The notes under the pieces are model-generated. The model searched no databases. It was not told where the DNA came from and saw only the letters and a program-made list of their open reading frames with translations. Shown here piece after piece: positions 26,311 to 34,449 of a stretch of DNA of 64,000 bases. Within the stretch, counting starts at the first letter, position 1. The number at the start of each line of letters is the position of its first letter. The DNA is from Marinisporobacter sp. (GTDB lineage Bacteria; Bacillota; Clostridia; Peptostreptococcales; Thermotaleaceae). The stretch lies in the NCBI GenBank assembly GCA_025210525.1, contig JAOARP010000012.1, positions 1 to 64,000 of the forward strand, in the 5' to 3' direction. The translations under genes were made by a program, and so were the position numbers.

Positions 26311-28313
26311 ATGCTGTAGAATGTGCTAAATTATGTCTAGATAATAATGAAAGTTTTGTTCTACAAGGAGGGGCTGGTAGTGGTAAGACTGAGACACTCA
26401 AAGAGCTATTAGAATATATGTCAAGAAATAAACCTGAGAAAAGAATTGTATGTATTACGCATACTAATTTAGCGGTTGATGAAATTATAAATAGAGTAGG
26501 AAATCAATATACAATAAGTACTATTCACTCATTTTTGCATAGTGTTATAAAGGATTACAAAAAGAATATAAAAATGATCATTAATGAATTGTTTACTCTT
26601 CCTAAAATGGTTAGGGAAAGTAAAAAAGAGGATGAAACAGAAAATGATTACAAGAAAAGAGAGCATGCCAAATATAAGAAAATTTATAGCAAGTATGCGG
26701 ATAAATTATACCAAATTAGGAATAAAAATTGTAAAAAAGTTATTGGCAAAAGAGAGTATGATAAGAATCCAGAAGTATATAATTCACAATTAAATGAAGG
26801 TATTGAAATTCTTAACAAGGAAATTTGCGTTAATATTGACCAAAAAGATTATAACGATATTAAATATAATGATACAAAATTTAACAGTCTTAAGGACCTT
26901 ACCTATGGACACGACGGTTTACTGGATATTACTAATTTATTATTTAATAAATATCCTTTACTTAAAAAAATAATATGCGATAGATACGATTATATATTTA
27001 TTGATGAATATCAAGATACTAGAGAGGATATAATATCTAATTTTCTTTCTATTACTGAAGAAAATCCTAATTTCTCAATATGTTTATTTGGAGATTCAAT
27101 GCAAGCTATATATCCTGATGGTATAGGGAAAGTAGACAATCTTGTTTATAAAGGTGCTATTAGATATATTCCTAAATCAGATAATTACAGATGTTCGCCA
27201 CAAGTTATTGATATAATTAATACACTACGGTTTGATGATATAGAGCAGGAAATAGCATTCAAGAAAATTGAGAATGGAAATCTTGAGACATTAGAAGATA
27301 GGCAAGGTAGTATGAATATCATTTATGCTGTATGTGACAAGAAACCTCATTCAAGAAGCAACTTTGAAGAAAAAGAAGCTTATTTAAAGGATTTAGATAA
27401 ATTAATTGGTCATGCTCAAACTAAAGTTAATAAAAGCAAATTATTGTTGCTGACTAACAAAGCTATAGCAGAAAAAGTTGGTTTTCCCACATTGTATAAG
27501 ATTTTTGATGATAGATATGTTGAAATTGGAGATAAGATAGATGAAAATCTGAAATATCTTCAGATAATGGAGTTATGCGAACTATGTTATTATTTTTCAG
27601 AGAAGCAATATAATAAAATAATCAACAAAATAAAGAGGAATGGTTTTGTATTAAATAGTATTTCTGATAAAGAAGAATTAAGCAAAAATATCAAGGGTCT
27701 GTTGTCTGGAGAATATTCTATTACAGAGGCTCTTGATATGGCATTTGAATTTAAACTAATAAAAAAGTCAGAGTCATATATTAATTATTTAACTAGAAAA
27801 GAAGTATTTATAAATGCTATAGGGGATGATGAAAGATATCAAGAATTTAAGAAAAACTATCAACAAGGATTAAACACACATAAAAGAATCAATACAGTAT
27901 CAGAAATTATGGAAGAAGAGTTTAAAGAACTTGAGAGAAAATACAAAAAAGAACAATTTTATGATTATTTGTTTTCAAATGCTATTAAATTTAACGAAAC
28001 ATATGCATATCATTATTATATTAATGAGAAGACGGATTATATTACAATGCATAAAACTAAAGGATCCAGCATAGATTCAGTAATTGTAGTGATGGACGAA
28101 TATTTTTGGAATAGTGAGTATGATTTTAGTTTAATATATTCAAATCATGATGCTGAACTACCAAAGAAGGCAAAATCACAGAAACTTATATATGTTGCTT
28201 GTTCAAGAGCAAAAACTAACTTAGTTTGTGTCCGTATCATCAAAGATTCTGAAGAAGAGGATTTTCTTAAATATTTTCCACAGGCAGAAAAAGTCGATTT
28301 ACTGGCAATATAA
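26295..28313 (+). CDS. gajB: UvrD-like superfamily 1 helicase, Gabija GajB-like
   Basis: The 672-residue protein has the SF1A helicase motifs in order: Walker A LQGGAGSGKTETL (about residue 23), Walker B YIFIDEYQDT (about 235), GDSMQAIYPDG, YRCSPQVID, TMHKTKGSSIDSVIV and KLIYVACSRAKTNL near the end. GajB pairs with GajA in the Gabija defence system, where it is thought to sense DNA ends or consumed nucleotides. It is larger than typical GajB (around 500 residues), with an insertion between motifs I and II. AAGGAGGG inside the end of gajA provides the ribosome binding site, so the two are translationally linked. Confidence 0.87.
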   Translation: MDSKVNAVECAKLCLDNNESFVLQGGAGSGKTETLKELLEYMSRNKPEKRIVCITHTNLAVDEIINRVGNQYTISTIHSFLHSVIKDYKKNIKMIINELFTLPKMVRESKKEDETENDYKKREHAKYKKIYSKYADKLYQIRNKNCKKVIGKREYDKNPEVYNSQLNEGIEILNKEICVNIDQKDYNDIKYNDTKFNSLKDLTYGHDGLLDITNLLFNKYPLLKKIICDRYDYIFIDEYQDTREDIISNFLSITEENPNFSICLFGDSMQAIYPDGIGKVDNLVYKGAIRYIPKSDNYRCSPQVIDIINTLRFDDIEQEIAFKKIENGNLETLEDRQGSMNIIYAVCDKKPHSRSNFEEKEAYLKDLDKLIGHAQTKVNKSKLLLLTNKAIAEKVGFPTLYKIFDDRYVEIGDKIDENLKYLQIMELCELCYYFSEKQYNKIINKIKRNGFVLNSISDKEELSKNIKGLLSGEYSITEALDMAFEFKLIKKSESYINYLTRKEVFINAIGDDERYQEFKKNYQQGLNTHKRINTVSEIMEEEFKELERKYKKEQFYDYLFSNAIKFNETYAYHYYINEKTDYITMHKTKGSSIDSVIVVMDEYFWNSEYDFSLIYSNHDAELPKKAKSQKLIYVACSRAKTNLVCVRIIKDSEEEDFLKYFPQAEKVDLLAI

Positions 28314-28386
28314 ATTATGTAAGGAAACAACAGTATATGTTTTTGATATATGAATCTTTTCATATAAAAGAACGGTGGCAGATACT

Positions 28387-28485
28387 ATGGAAAATGAAGT
28401 GTTTTTGCAAAAGAATAGGCCATTAAAGGAAATTAGTTATATAAAAAAATGGATAACAGAGTATTTAAATGAAGAATCAGTTTAA
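28387..28485 (+). CDS. Small open frame after gajB, unknown
   Basis: A 32-codon frame reads MENEVFLQKNRPLKEISYI and continues to SV, with GGTGG a few bases before the ATG. It resembles nothing I recognise and may be the start of a truncated gene. It lies between gajB and the repeat region. Confidence 0.3.
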   Translation: MENEVFLQKNRPLKEISYIKKWITEYLNEESV

Positions 28486-28522
28486 TGCATACTATAGTTT
28501 TTAAGCAAAAAACAAAATAATT

Positions 28523-28715
28523 TCGGCACCCCCCCTCACTTTTGCGGCTTAATAAGTGAGGGGGATTTTATTTTTCTTGAAGGTTCATCAAAAAGTTTTT
28601 TCGGCCAACCCCTACTGAATATCGGCTTAATAGGTAGGAGATGGCTTTGTTTTTTGATTTTTTCAAAAATAATTTAGTCCATACCCCATTAAAATCGGCT
28701 TAATAAGTGAGGGGG
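28523..28715. repeat. Three hairpin-like repeats sharing a CGGCTTAATA core
   Basis: The core CGGCTTAATAAGTGAGGGGG occurs at 28,545-28,564 and 28,696-28,715, and a variant CGGCTTAATAGGTAGGAG at 28,623-28,640. Spacing is 78 and 73 bases. In the first two units the core's right half pairs with an upstream arm (CCCCCTCACTT with AAGTGAGGGG; CCCCTAC with GTAGG), so the change from GTGAG to GTAGG is matched by a change in the partner arm. The upstream arm of each starts after TTCGGC. The third unit keeps the core but its left arm is poor. Function is unknown: iteron, origin or structured RNA are possible. Confidence 0.7.
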
Positions 28716-28757
28716 TAAATAATTTAATTGAACATTTACTAAAGAGAGGAGCTACTA

Positions 28758-29162
28758 ATGCAATTTTTAAATGAAAAACATAAAATAAGATTTAAAGAAT
28801 TACTGTTGGCAGATGGAACACATCACAAAGATACAGAAAGAAAAACACTATTTTATATTATTTCAGGAAGTGATGATCTATATTCAAAACGAAATCACAT
28901 TTATGATTTCAATAACAACTGGATAAATATTGAGTGCTTAGATTCTGGAACAGTTGATTTTTCTACAAGTTCCAAAGCATTAATAAGACTAGGATTTAAT
29001 CTGTACAATGGATACTTAGATGAACATACATCACCTAGAGAACTTCTATATAGCCTTGATTCAAAAAATTATTATCTGGCATTAAATAGTTGTGATATTA
29101 GGTTTGATGTGATAGTAGAAAATGAAATTGTAAATGAAGATGAGGATGAATTGGAAATGTAA
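28758..29162 (+). CDS. DUF6075-like protein of mobile elements
   Basis: The 134-residue protein contains ERKTLFYIISGSDDLY, IYDFNNNWINIECLDSGTVDFS and SKALIRLGFNLYNGY. From memory these match a DUF6075-type family found in Firmicutes plasmids and integrative elements. No enzymatic motif is visible. The C-terminus is acidic (NEDEDELEM). AGAGGAGCTACTA precedes the ATG. It lies 23 bases before the RepA-like ATPase gene and is probably co-transcribed with it. Function is unknown. Confidence 0.65.
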   Translation: MQFLNEKHKIRFKELLLADGTHHKDTERKTLFYIISGSDDLYSKRNHIYDFNNNWINIECLDSGTVDFSTSSKALIRLGFNLYNGYLDEHTSPRELLYSLDSKNYYLALNSCDIRFDVIVENEIVNEDEDELEM

Positions 29163-29185
29163 TAGAAAATTAAGGAGATTGGTAA

Positions 29186-30139
29186 ATGAGTAAAATCGAA
29201 TTAAAACTGATAAATATGAAAGACATTGAAGTAAAAGAAGTTGAGTGGTTATGGAAACCATATATTCCATCGGGTAAGATAACTATTCTTCAAGGAGACC
29301 CAGGAGAAGGCAAAACAACAATGATATTGGCAGTAGCATCATCACTAACAACAGGTAGTGCTCTTCCGTTAATGGATGCGATTGATATATCAAGAGTTAT
29401 CTATCAAACAGCAGAAGATGGATTAGGTGATACCATTAAACCACGGTTATTATCAACTGGTGCTGAGTGTTCAAATATTATTGTTATTGATGAAAGCGAA
29501 AAGGAACTTACACTTAGTGATGAACGTATTGAAAGGGCAATTATTGAAACTGGAGCAAAGCTAGTAATCATTGACCCATTACAAGCTTATCTAGGCGCAA
29601 AAGTTGACATGCATAGAGTCAATGAAATACGTCCTATATTTAAGAATTTAGCATTTGTAGCAGAGAAAACAGGTTGTGCCATTGTTGTTGTTGGTCATAT
29701 GAATAAAAGCGGTGGTAGTAAAGGAATGTATAGAGGACTCGGTTCTATTGATATATCTGCTGCGGCTAGAAGTGTTTTAGTTGTTGGGCGTGTAAAAGAT
29801 GATCCCAATATAAGAATAATGGCTTAGATTAAATCAAGTTTAGCACCAGAAGGAAAACCAATTGCATTTGAACTTGATGATGAAAATGGATTTAGTTGGA
29901 TTGGTGAATATGACATTGATATTGATGTGTTGTTATCAGGTGCATCTTTAAATGGAACAGTTCTAGTTAAAGCTGAAAAATTGATTAAAGAAGTTCTTTC
30001 AGATGGTCCAATTCTAAGTGAATATGTTTTTGCTAAAGCAAAAGAAAACAATATTTCACAAAGAACACTTAAAACAGCTAAGAAAAATTTAAATGTTAAA
30101 TCTGTAAAAACAAAAGAAGGTTGGGAGTGGAACTTATAA
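29186..30139 (+). pseudogene. RepA-like AAA ATPase interrupted by an in-frame TAG
   Basis: Residues 1-213 form a RecA-fold ATPase like the plasmid RepA helicases. Walker A is GDPGEGKTT near residue 37, Walker B is AKLVIIDPLQAYLG near 127 and VVGHMNKSGGSKGMYRGLGS follows. A TAG at 29,825-29,827 interrupts the frame. The same frame then continues without shift as IKSSLAPEGKPIAFEL to the stop at 30,139, giving about 317 codons in all. The sequence on both sides of the TAG fits one protein, so it is a recent nonsense mutation or, less likely, a read-through site. Replication or mobilisation of the element is probably impaired. Confidence 0.8.
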
Positions 30140-30143
30140 ATTT

Positions 30144-30183
30144 AAGAGTGCAAGGGTGCAATGTCTATAAAGGTTGCACTCTT
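30144..30183 (+). terminator. Hairpin after the RepA-like gene
   Basis: AAGAGTGCAA pairs perfectly with TTGCACTCTT across a 20-base loop. It is followed by GCCCCCTTG rather than a T-run, so its terminator role is uncertain. It may be an operator or part of the element's control region. Confidence 0.5.
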
Positions 30184-30211
30184 GCCCCCTTGAAAAGATA
30201 TGGAGAAGAAG

Positions 30212-30565
30212 ATGCTTAAAAAGTTTTTTGGAAATGATGAAATAAAAAAAGAATTAATTGAAGCAAAAGAAACAATCGAAGTTCTAGAAGAAAGGTTAAG
30301 AGTTAAAGAAAAATATGTTAGAGCAGTTACTGATGAAAATAATAAATTTAGAGATACCATTTTGTTATTGAAAGAAGAAATTGAAAAGCTAAAAAATAAA
30401 CCAAATCAATTTGGAAGAATATCTAGAGCTACTAAATTTAATCTTAGTATTTTAAAAGAATTAAAGGATGAAGGATTATCATATTCTGGTATTGCCAAAA
30501 GGATGTCAGAAATTAAAAATGAAAATTGGTCTAAAAGCACAGTGCATCATCTATTGAACAAATGA
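30212..30565 (+). CDS. Coiled-coil protein with C-terminal helix-turn-helix, unknown
   Basis: This 117-residue basic protein has a predicted coiled coil (residues about 10-75, rich in Glu, Lys and Leu heptads) followed by a helix-turn-helix-like end, ELKDEGLSYSGIAKRMSEI and WSKSTVHHLLNK. The latter resembles the DNA-binding tail of resolvase-type proteins. The ATG at 30,212 has GGAGAAGAAG just before it. An ATG four codons earlier is possible. It lies between the RepA-like gene and the mobilisation region, so a regulatory or partition-like role is possible. Confidence 0.55.
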   Translation: MLKKFFGNDEIKKELIEAKETIEVLEERLRVKEKYVRAVTDENNKFRDTILLLKEEIEKLKNKPNQFGRISRATKFNLSILKELKDEGLSYSGIAKRMSEIKNENWSKSTVHHLLNK

Positions 30566-30589
30566 TTTTTCTTCAATATCCTAATATTA

Positions 30590-30754
30590 AATATCGTCTA
30601 GTAAGCTACTGGACGGTACTTAAGATGTTGATACTAAAACCTCTACTTTAGTAGAGGGCAAGCTTCCACTTTGTCATACAAAAGTGAACTTTGTCTACTG
30701 AGCAAACTGGGATGTCTCCCATACCCCTCTAAAAAACAAAAGGAGTGGGATGCG
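30590..30754. other. Candidate origin of transfer (oriT) upstream of the MobC-like gene
   Basis: The region contains CCTCTAC/GTAGAGG around TTTA and, about 14 bases on, CACTTTG/CAAAAGTG around TCATA, followed by a repeat of AACTTTGTC. Inverted repeats just before a mobC gene are typical of oriT. No relaxase is present to define the nick site, so this is a positional inference. Confidence 0.45.
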
Positions 30755-31057
30755 TTGATAAAAAGCAGAAAAGTTGAATTTAGAGTTACAGAAAAAGAAT
30801 ATGAAAGGATTGTAAAATCATCAAAAAAGGAAGGCGGATCGCTAAGTTCTTATGTTAGAAAAAGGGCTATTGAAAATGAAATTATTGCTATTGATAGTTT
30901 TAATCCAATGATATCGGATTTAAAAGAAAAGGGTAAGAAACTAAATGCTGTTATTATGTTGGCTCATAAAGGACGTATAATAGAAATTGATTTATCAAAT
31001 ATAAAAGCAGCACTTAATAATATTTTAGAAACACTAAAAATACAAAATAAAAATTAA
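30755..31057 (+). CDS. MobC-like relaxosome accessory protein
   Basis: The protein has the MobC pattern: a ribbon-helix-helix start (KVEFRVTEKEYERIVKSSKK), SLSSYVRKRAIENE and a C-terminal helical part (LNNILETLK). MobC proteins bind oriT and assist the relaxase in plasmid mobilisation. I place the start at the TTG at 30,755, nine bases after AAAGGAG, giving 100 residues, which fits the family. The open frame extends to 30,671 but runs through the oriT-like repeats. No relaxase gene follows, and the next gene begins 22 bases later. Confidence 0.7.
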   Translation: MIKSRKVEFRVTEKEYERIVKSSKKEGGSLSSYVRKRAIENEIIAIDSFNPMISDLKEKGKKLNAVIMLAHKGRIIEIDLSNIKAALNNILETLKIQNKN

Positions 31058-31079
31058 GAAGATCAGGCAGGAGGAATGC

Positions 31080-31223
31080 ATGGATAATTTAATGAAATAT
31101 ACTATCCAGTTGGCAATGCTTTCTAGCCTGCTTGATGAAAAGCTAATCTCAGAAAGAGAATATGCGAAAATCAAAGTAGAACTAGAAAGAAAATATAGAA
31201 TTAAAGTAAAGTTTAGTGGATAG
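31080..31223 (+). CDS. Small SHOCT-like protein
   Basis: A 47-residue frame reads MDNLMKYTIQLAMLSSLLDE and ends in a helix rich in Lys and Glu (ISEREYAKIKVELERKYRI). The LLDEKLISEREYAKIK pattern resembles the short SHOCT helix pair found before recombinase genes in Firmicutes elements. CAGGAGGAATGC provides a strong ribosome binding site, which supports a real gene. Confidence 0.6.
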   Translation: MDNLMKYTIQLAMLSSLLDEKLISEREYAKIKVELERKYRIKVKFSG

Positions 31224-31298
31224 ATTAATTCGTTTGTGTTAAAATCAAAATGAATAGTAGGAATATATTTCACAAAATAGAACATTTGAGATAATAAT

Positions 31299-31333
31299 AA
31301 TTCAGTACGTCGGGAATTCCGACGTGTTGAATT
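31299..31333. repeat. Interrupted inverted repeat before the RhuM-family gene
   Basis: AATTCA and ACGTCGG pair with CCGACGT and TGAATT, with GT/GT mismatched between the two arms. It lies in the 233-base gap before the RhuM gene. It may be an operator or a terminator without a T-run. Confidence 0.5.
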
Positions 31334-31456
31334 AGATAGGTTTTTAAATATGAATTTGAAGATATGTAAAGATTTTATTGAAATTAAGTTACTACTTAAT
31401 AGTATCTAGTATGATAAAAAAGAATGTAAAATTATAAAAGCAAGAGGTGAGCACTT

Positions 31457-32458
31457 ATGGAAAATAAAACTGATATTCTAATATATCAAATGGAAGATGG
31501 AAAAACAAAGATTGATGTAAGGCTAGAAAATGAAACTGTTTGGATGACTCAAAAGGCAATAGCAGAATTATATCAAAAAAATGTAAGAACAATTAATGAG
31601 CATATTGTAAATATTTATGCAGAAGGAGAATTAGAAGAAATCTCAACTAACCGGAAAAACCGGATAGTTCAAAATGAAGGAAATAGAACGGTTAAGCGTG
31701 AAGTATCTTTTTATAATCTAGAAATGATAATAGCAATAGGTTATAGAGTTAGATCACAGAGAGGTACACAATTTAGACGTTGGGCAACAGAAAGACTTAA
31801 TGAATATCTTGTAAAAGGTTTTACAATGAATGATGAACGATTAAAAGAAATGAAAAATCTGGGACAAGATTATTTTGATGAATTATTAGAACGCATTAGA
31901 GATATAAGGGCTTCTGAAAAGAGATTTTATAAAAAAATTACAGATATATATGCCTTATCAATAGATTATGAACCAAATTCAGAAGATGCAAGAAAGTTTT
32001 TTGCAACTGTGCAAAACAAACTACATTTTGCTATTCATGGTCATACGGCAGCAGAACTTATTGAAAAGAGAGCAGATGCTAGTAAAGACAATATGGGGCT
32101 TACAACATGGAAAGGCGAAAAAGTTAGAAAAGCTGATATAACAATTGCAAAGAACTATTTAACAGAAAAAGAAATAAAATCCTTAAACAGAATTGTTAAC
32201 ATGTATTTAGATTATGCAGAAGATCAAGCAGAAAGGAAAAATCCTATGCATATGAAAGATTGGGAAAAGAAATTAAATGCGTTTTTAGAATTTAATGATA
32301 GAGAAGTATTAAGCAATGCAGGGCAAATTTCAAAAAAAGTAGCAGAAGAATTAGCAAATGAAGAATATGAAAAATTCAATCGAAGAAGATTACAGAATAG
32401 TATAAATGAAGAAGATGATTTTGATAGATTTATTAAGGAAAATAAACTTAAAAAATAA
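31457..32458 (+). CDS. RhuM-family protein
   Basis: This 333-residue protein matches the RhuM family, first named from a Salmonella pathogenicity island. The N-terminus has the winged-helix-like VDVRLENETVWMTQKAI-type block (here VRLENETVWMTQKAIAELY), then EVSFYNLEMIIAIGYRVRS and GTQFRRWATERLNEYLVKGF, all characteristic. The C-terminal half is helical and holds HAAELIEKRADA-like and GLTTWKGEKVRKADI segments. The biochemical role is not established. The family often sits in defence or mobile islands. AAGCAAGAGGTGAGC precedes the ATG. It is encoded alone between the small gene and the recombinase. Confidence 0.8.
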   Translation: MENKTDILIYQMEDGKTKIDVRLENETVWMTQKAIAELYQKNVRTINEHIVNIYAEGELEEISTNRKNRIVQNEGNRTVKREVSFYNLEMIIAIGYRVRSQRGTQFRRWATERLNEYLVKGFTMNDERLKEMKNLGQDYFDELLERIRDIRASEKRFYKKITDIYALSIDYEPNSEDARKFFATVQNKLHFAIHGHTAAELIEKRADASKDNMGLTTWKGEKVRKADITIAKNYLTEKEIKSLNRIVNMYLDYAEDQAERKNPMHMKDWEKKLNAFLEFNDREVLSNAGQISKKVAEELANEEYEKFNRRRLQNSINEEDDFDRFIKENKLKK

Positions 32459-32503
32459 TTCTAATTAGGGTAAGTTTGCCACAATAAAGAAAGGAGGGCT
32501 AAT

Positions 32504-34231
32504 GTGCATGAAGTAGAAATAATTAAACCAAAGAAAAATAAATTTGATAATTCTAAAGGGAATAAAGCTACAAAAATAAGAGTTGTACCTTACTGTAGAG
32601 TGAGTACAGATTCTGCTGAACAACTTGCAAGTTATGATTCTCAAGTTTCATATTATAAACAAAAGATTGAAGAACATGCAAACTGGGAACTTTCAAAAAT
32701 ATATTCAGATGCAGGGATCAGTGGCACTGGTATAGAAAAAAGAACTGGTTTTAAAGAAATGATTAATGATGCTTTAGCAGGAAAGTTTGATTTAGTAATT
32801 ACTAAGAGTATTTCTAGATTTGGGCGAAATACTAAAGATGTTCTTGAATATACAAGACTTTTAAAAAAACATAATGTAGCAGTTCTATTTGAAAAAGAAA
32901 ACATTAATACATTTACCATGCAAGGTGAAGTAATGATTTCTGTTTTAACATCACTAGCACAGCAGGAGAGTGAAAGTCTATCCGCAAATGTAAAAATGGA
33001 ACTCAAAATGAAAATGAAACGTGGAGAACTTATTGGTTTTCAAGGATGCCTTGGTTATGATTATGACAAAGAAACAAAAGATCTTGTCATCAATGAAGAA
33101 GAAGCAGTGGTAGTTCGTTATATATTTGATAGATACAATCAAGGTATGGGTGCTAGAGTTATTTGTAATGAACTTATGGAACGTGGATATAAAACTAAAA
33201 GAGGTAGCACTAAATGGGGCGATAGTACAGTTCGTGGTATTTTAAAAAACGAAAAGTATATGGGGGATTTGTTACTTGGTAAAACCTTTACAGTAGATCC
33301 AATAACTAAGCAACGTCTTGATAATAAGGGCGACGAAGAAATGTATTATATTAAAGATCATCATGAACCAATTATCAGCAAAGAAACATTTAAAATAGCT
33401 CAAGATATAAGAAATAAACGTAATTGCAATATGGAAAAGGGACGTGCAGTTAGATATAGCAGACAATATATCTTTAGCAGTAAAATCAAATGTGGGTTCT
33501 GTGATGGAACGGTCGGAAGACGTGCGTGGAACTCTGGATCTAAAAGTAAAAAAGTGGTTTGGCACTGCATTAAATCAAGTAAACATGGTAAAAAGAATTG
33601 TCCAGACAGTAAAGGTATCCATGAAAATATTATTGAAGAAGGTTTTGTAAAGTGCTTTAATGAGATGTGTATTAACAATAAAGAAATTGTTGAAGAATTT
33701 CTTTTAACGTTAGAAAAAAGTCTAGGTGAAAGCCAGAGTAAAAAAGAATTATCTAAATTAAATACTCAGCTTACTAAACTTGAAGCAAAAATCCAAAAGC
33801 TAATAGATCTTCATCTCGATGGGGCTATTGATAGAGCTAACTATGAAAATAAATTTATTGATCTAAACCGTGATAAAGAAAATCTTATAAAAGAATTAAA
33901 TGAATTGTTATTTACAGCAAGTGAAGAAAAAGTGATGAAAGATAGACTTAAGGTATTCAAAAAGTATTTTGATAATAAGAAACCATTAAAGAAATTTGAT
34001 GCAGATGTATTTGAGGCAATTGTTGATTATGTTATTCTTGGTGGTGTAGATGAAAATGGAAAGAAAGATCCTTATCTACTTACATTTATCTTAAAAACTG
34101 GATTAAAACCTACTATAAGTGTTAAAAAAGAGCCTAAAAATAAATCGAATAACGGTTTAATAGAAAAAGGTAAAAAAATATGTTTGCAGTTATCAGGAGA
34201 TACATGTGGAGACTGTGGTAAAGCTACATAA
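32504..34231 (+). CDS. Large serine recombinase (integrase) of the element
   Basis: This 575-residue protein has a resolvase catalytic domain (about residues 24-170) with the nucleophilic serine in VVPYCRVSTDS and RFGRNTKDVL. A recombinase domain (about 185-300), a zinc ribbon (KCGFCDG, HCIKSS, NCPDSKG) and a coiled-coil region follow. It catalyses integration between attP and the rlmD attB. The start is a GTG at 32,504 with AAGGAGGG five bases before. An ATG at 32,502 is out of frame and stops at once. The last codons lie inside the right attachment repeat, so its C-terminus is set by the integration event. Confidence 0.93.
   Translation: MHEVEIIKPKKNKFDNSKGNKATKIRVVPYCRVSTDSAEQLASYDSQVSYYKQKIEEHANWELSKIYSDAGISGTGIEKRTGFKEMINDALAGKFDLVITKSISRFGRNTKDVLEYTRLLKKHNVAVLFEKENINTFTMQGEVMISVLTSLAQQESESLSANVKMELKMKMKRGELIGFQGCLGYDYDKETKDLVINEEEAVVVRYIFDRYNQGMGARVICNELMERGYKTKRGSTKWGDSTVRGILKNEKYMGDLLLGKTFTVDPITKQRLDNKGDEEMYYIKDHHEPIISKETFKIAQDIRNKRNCNMEKGRAVRYSRQYIFSSKIKCGFCDGTVGRRAWNSGSKSKKVVWHCIKSSKHGKKNCPDSKGIHENIIEEGFVKCFNEMCINNKEIVEEFLLTLEKSLGESQSKKELSKLNTQLTKLEAKIQKLIDLHLDGAIDRANYENKFIDLNRDKENLIKELNELLFTASEEKVMKDRLKVFKKYFDNKKPLKKFDADVFEAIVDYVILGGVDENGKKDPYLLTFILKTGLKPTISVKKEPKNKSNNGLIEKGKKICLQLSGDTCGDCGKAT
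34203..34229. repeat. Right attachment site (attR), with the original end of rlmD
   Basis: This is the second copy of the 27-base repeat. In the rlmD frame it reads HVETVVKLH and continues KK then TAA (to 34,238), which would be the natural end of rlmD before insertion. In the recombinase frame it ends the integrase. Confidence 0.92.
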
Positions 34232-34384
34232 AAAGTAAAAACTTTCATAGAAAGATTTTTAAAATTCATATTTGTAGTGTAAAAATAGTATACAAAGGTA
34301 GAAAACTGATCGTAGATGATATGTTGGTAGATATAGGTTCAGGTAGTACTAGACTGTTCTTGTCTACTTAGACACAAAGGATCG

Positions 34385-34427
34385 TATAAGTTAAGTGGTG
34401 CCAGGCATCCACGCACCTTAAGTTATA
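34385..34427. other. Hairpin between the element and the DMT transporter gene
   Basis: TATAAGTTAAG and GGTGC pair with GCACC and TTAAGTTATA, with one mismatch and one bulge, around a loop of about 11 bases. It lies 22 bases before the next start codon, so it could be a leader element or a terminator lacking a T-run. Confidence 0.5.
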
Positions 34428-34449
34428 TTTGAGTGGAGGTAGAATAGGA

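Larger units (their letters stand above)
23590..34229. mobile_element. Integrated serine-recombinase element carrying a Gabija-like defence pair
   Basis: A 27-base perfect direct repeat bounds about 10.6 kb that separates the end of rlmD from chromosomal genes. The right end carries a large serine recombinase that runs into the repeat. Inside are a Gabija-like pair, a hairpin-repeat region, a DUF6075-like gene, a RepA-like ATPase with an in-frame stop, a MobC-like protein, small helix-rich proteins and a RhuM-family gene. There is no relaxase and no conjugation machinery, so it can only be mobilised in trans, if at all. Serine-recombinase elements inserted in rumA/rlmD-type genes are known in Firmicutes. 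Confidence 0.9.

Noticed and set aside
24304-28313. Reading the OLD-helicase pair as a PARIS or Septu system
   Set aside because: The nuclease protein carries its own TOPRIM domain and the partner has all SF1 helicase motifs, which fits Gabija-like pairs rather than PARIS (separate DUF4435 protein) or Septu.
28523-28715. CRISPR array
   Set aside because: Only three imperfect units at unequal spacing occur, they form hairpins, and no cas genes are present.
33272-33678. Minus-strand open frames within the recombinase gene
   Set aside because: They overlap the zinc-ribbon coding region and have no start signals.
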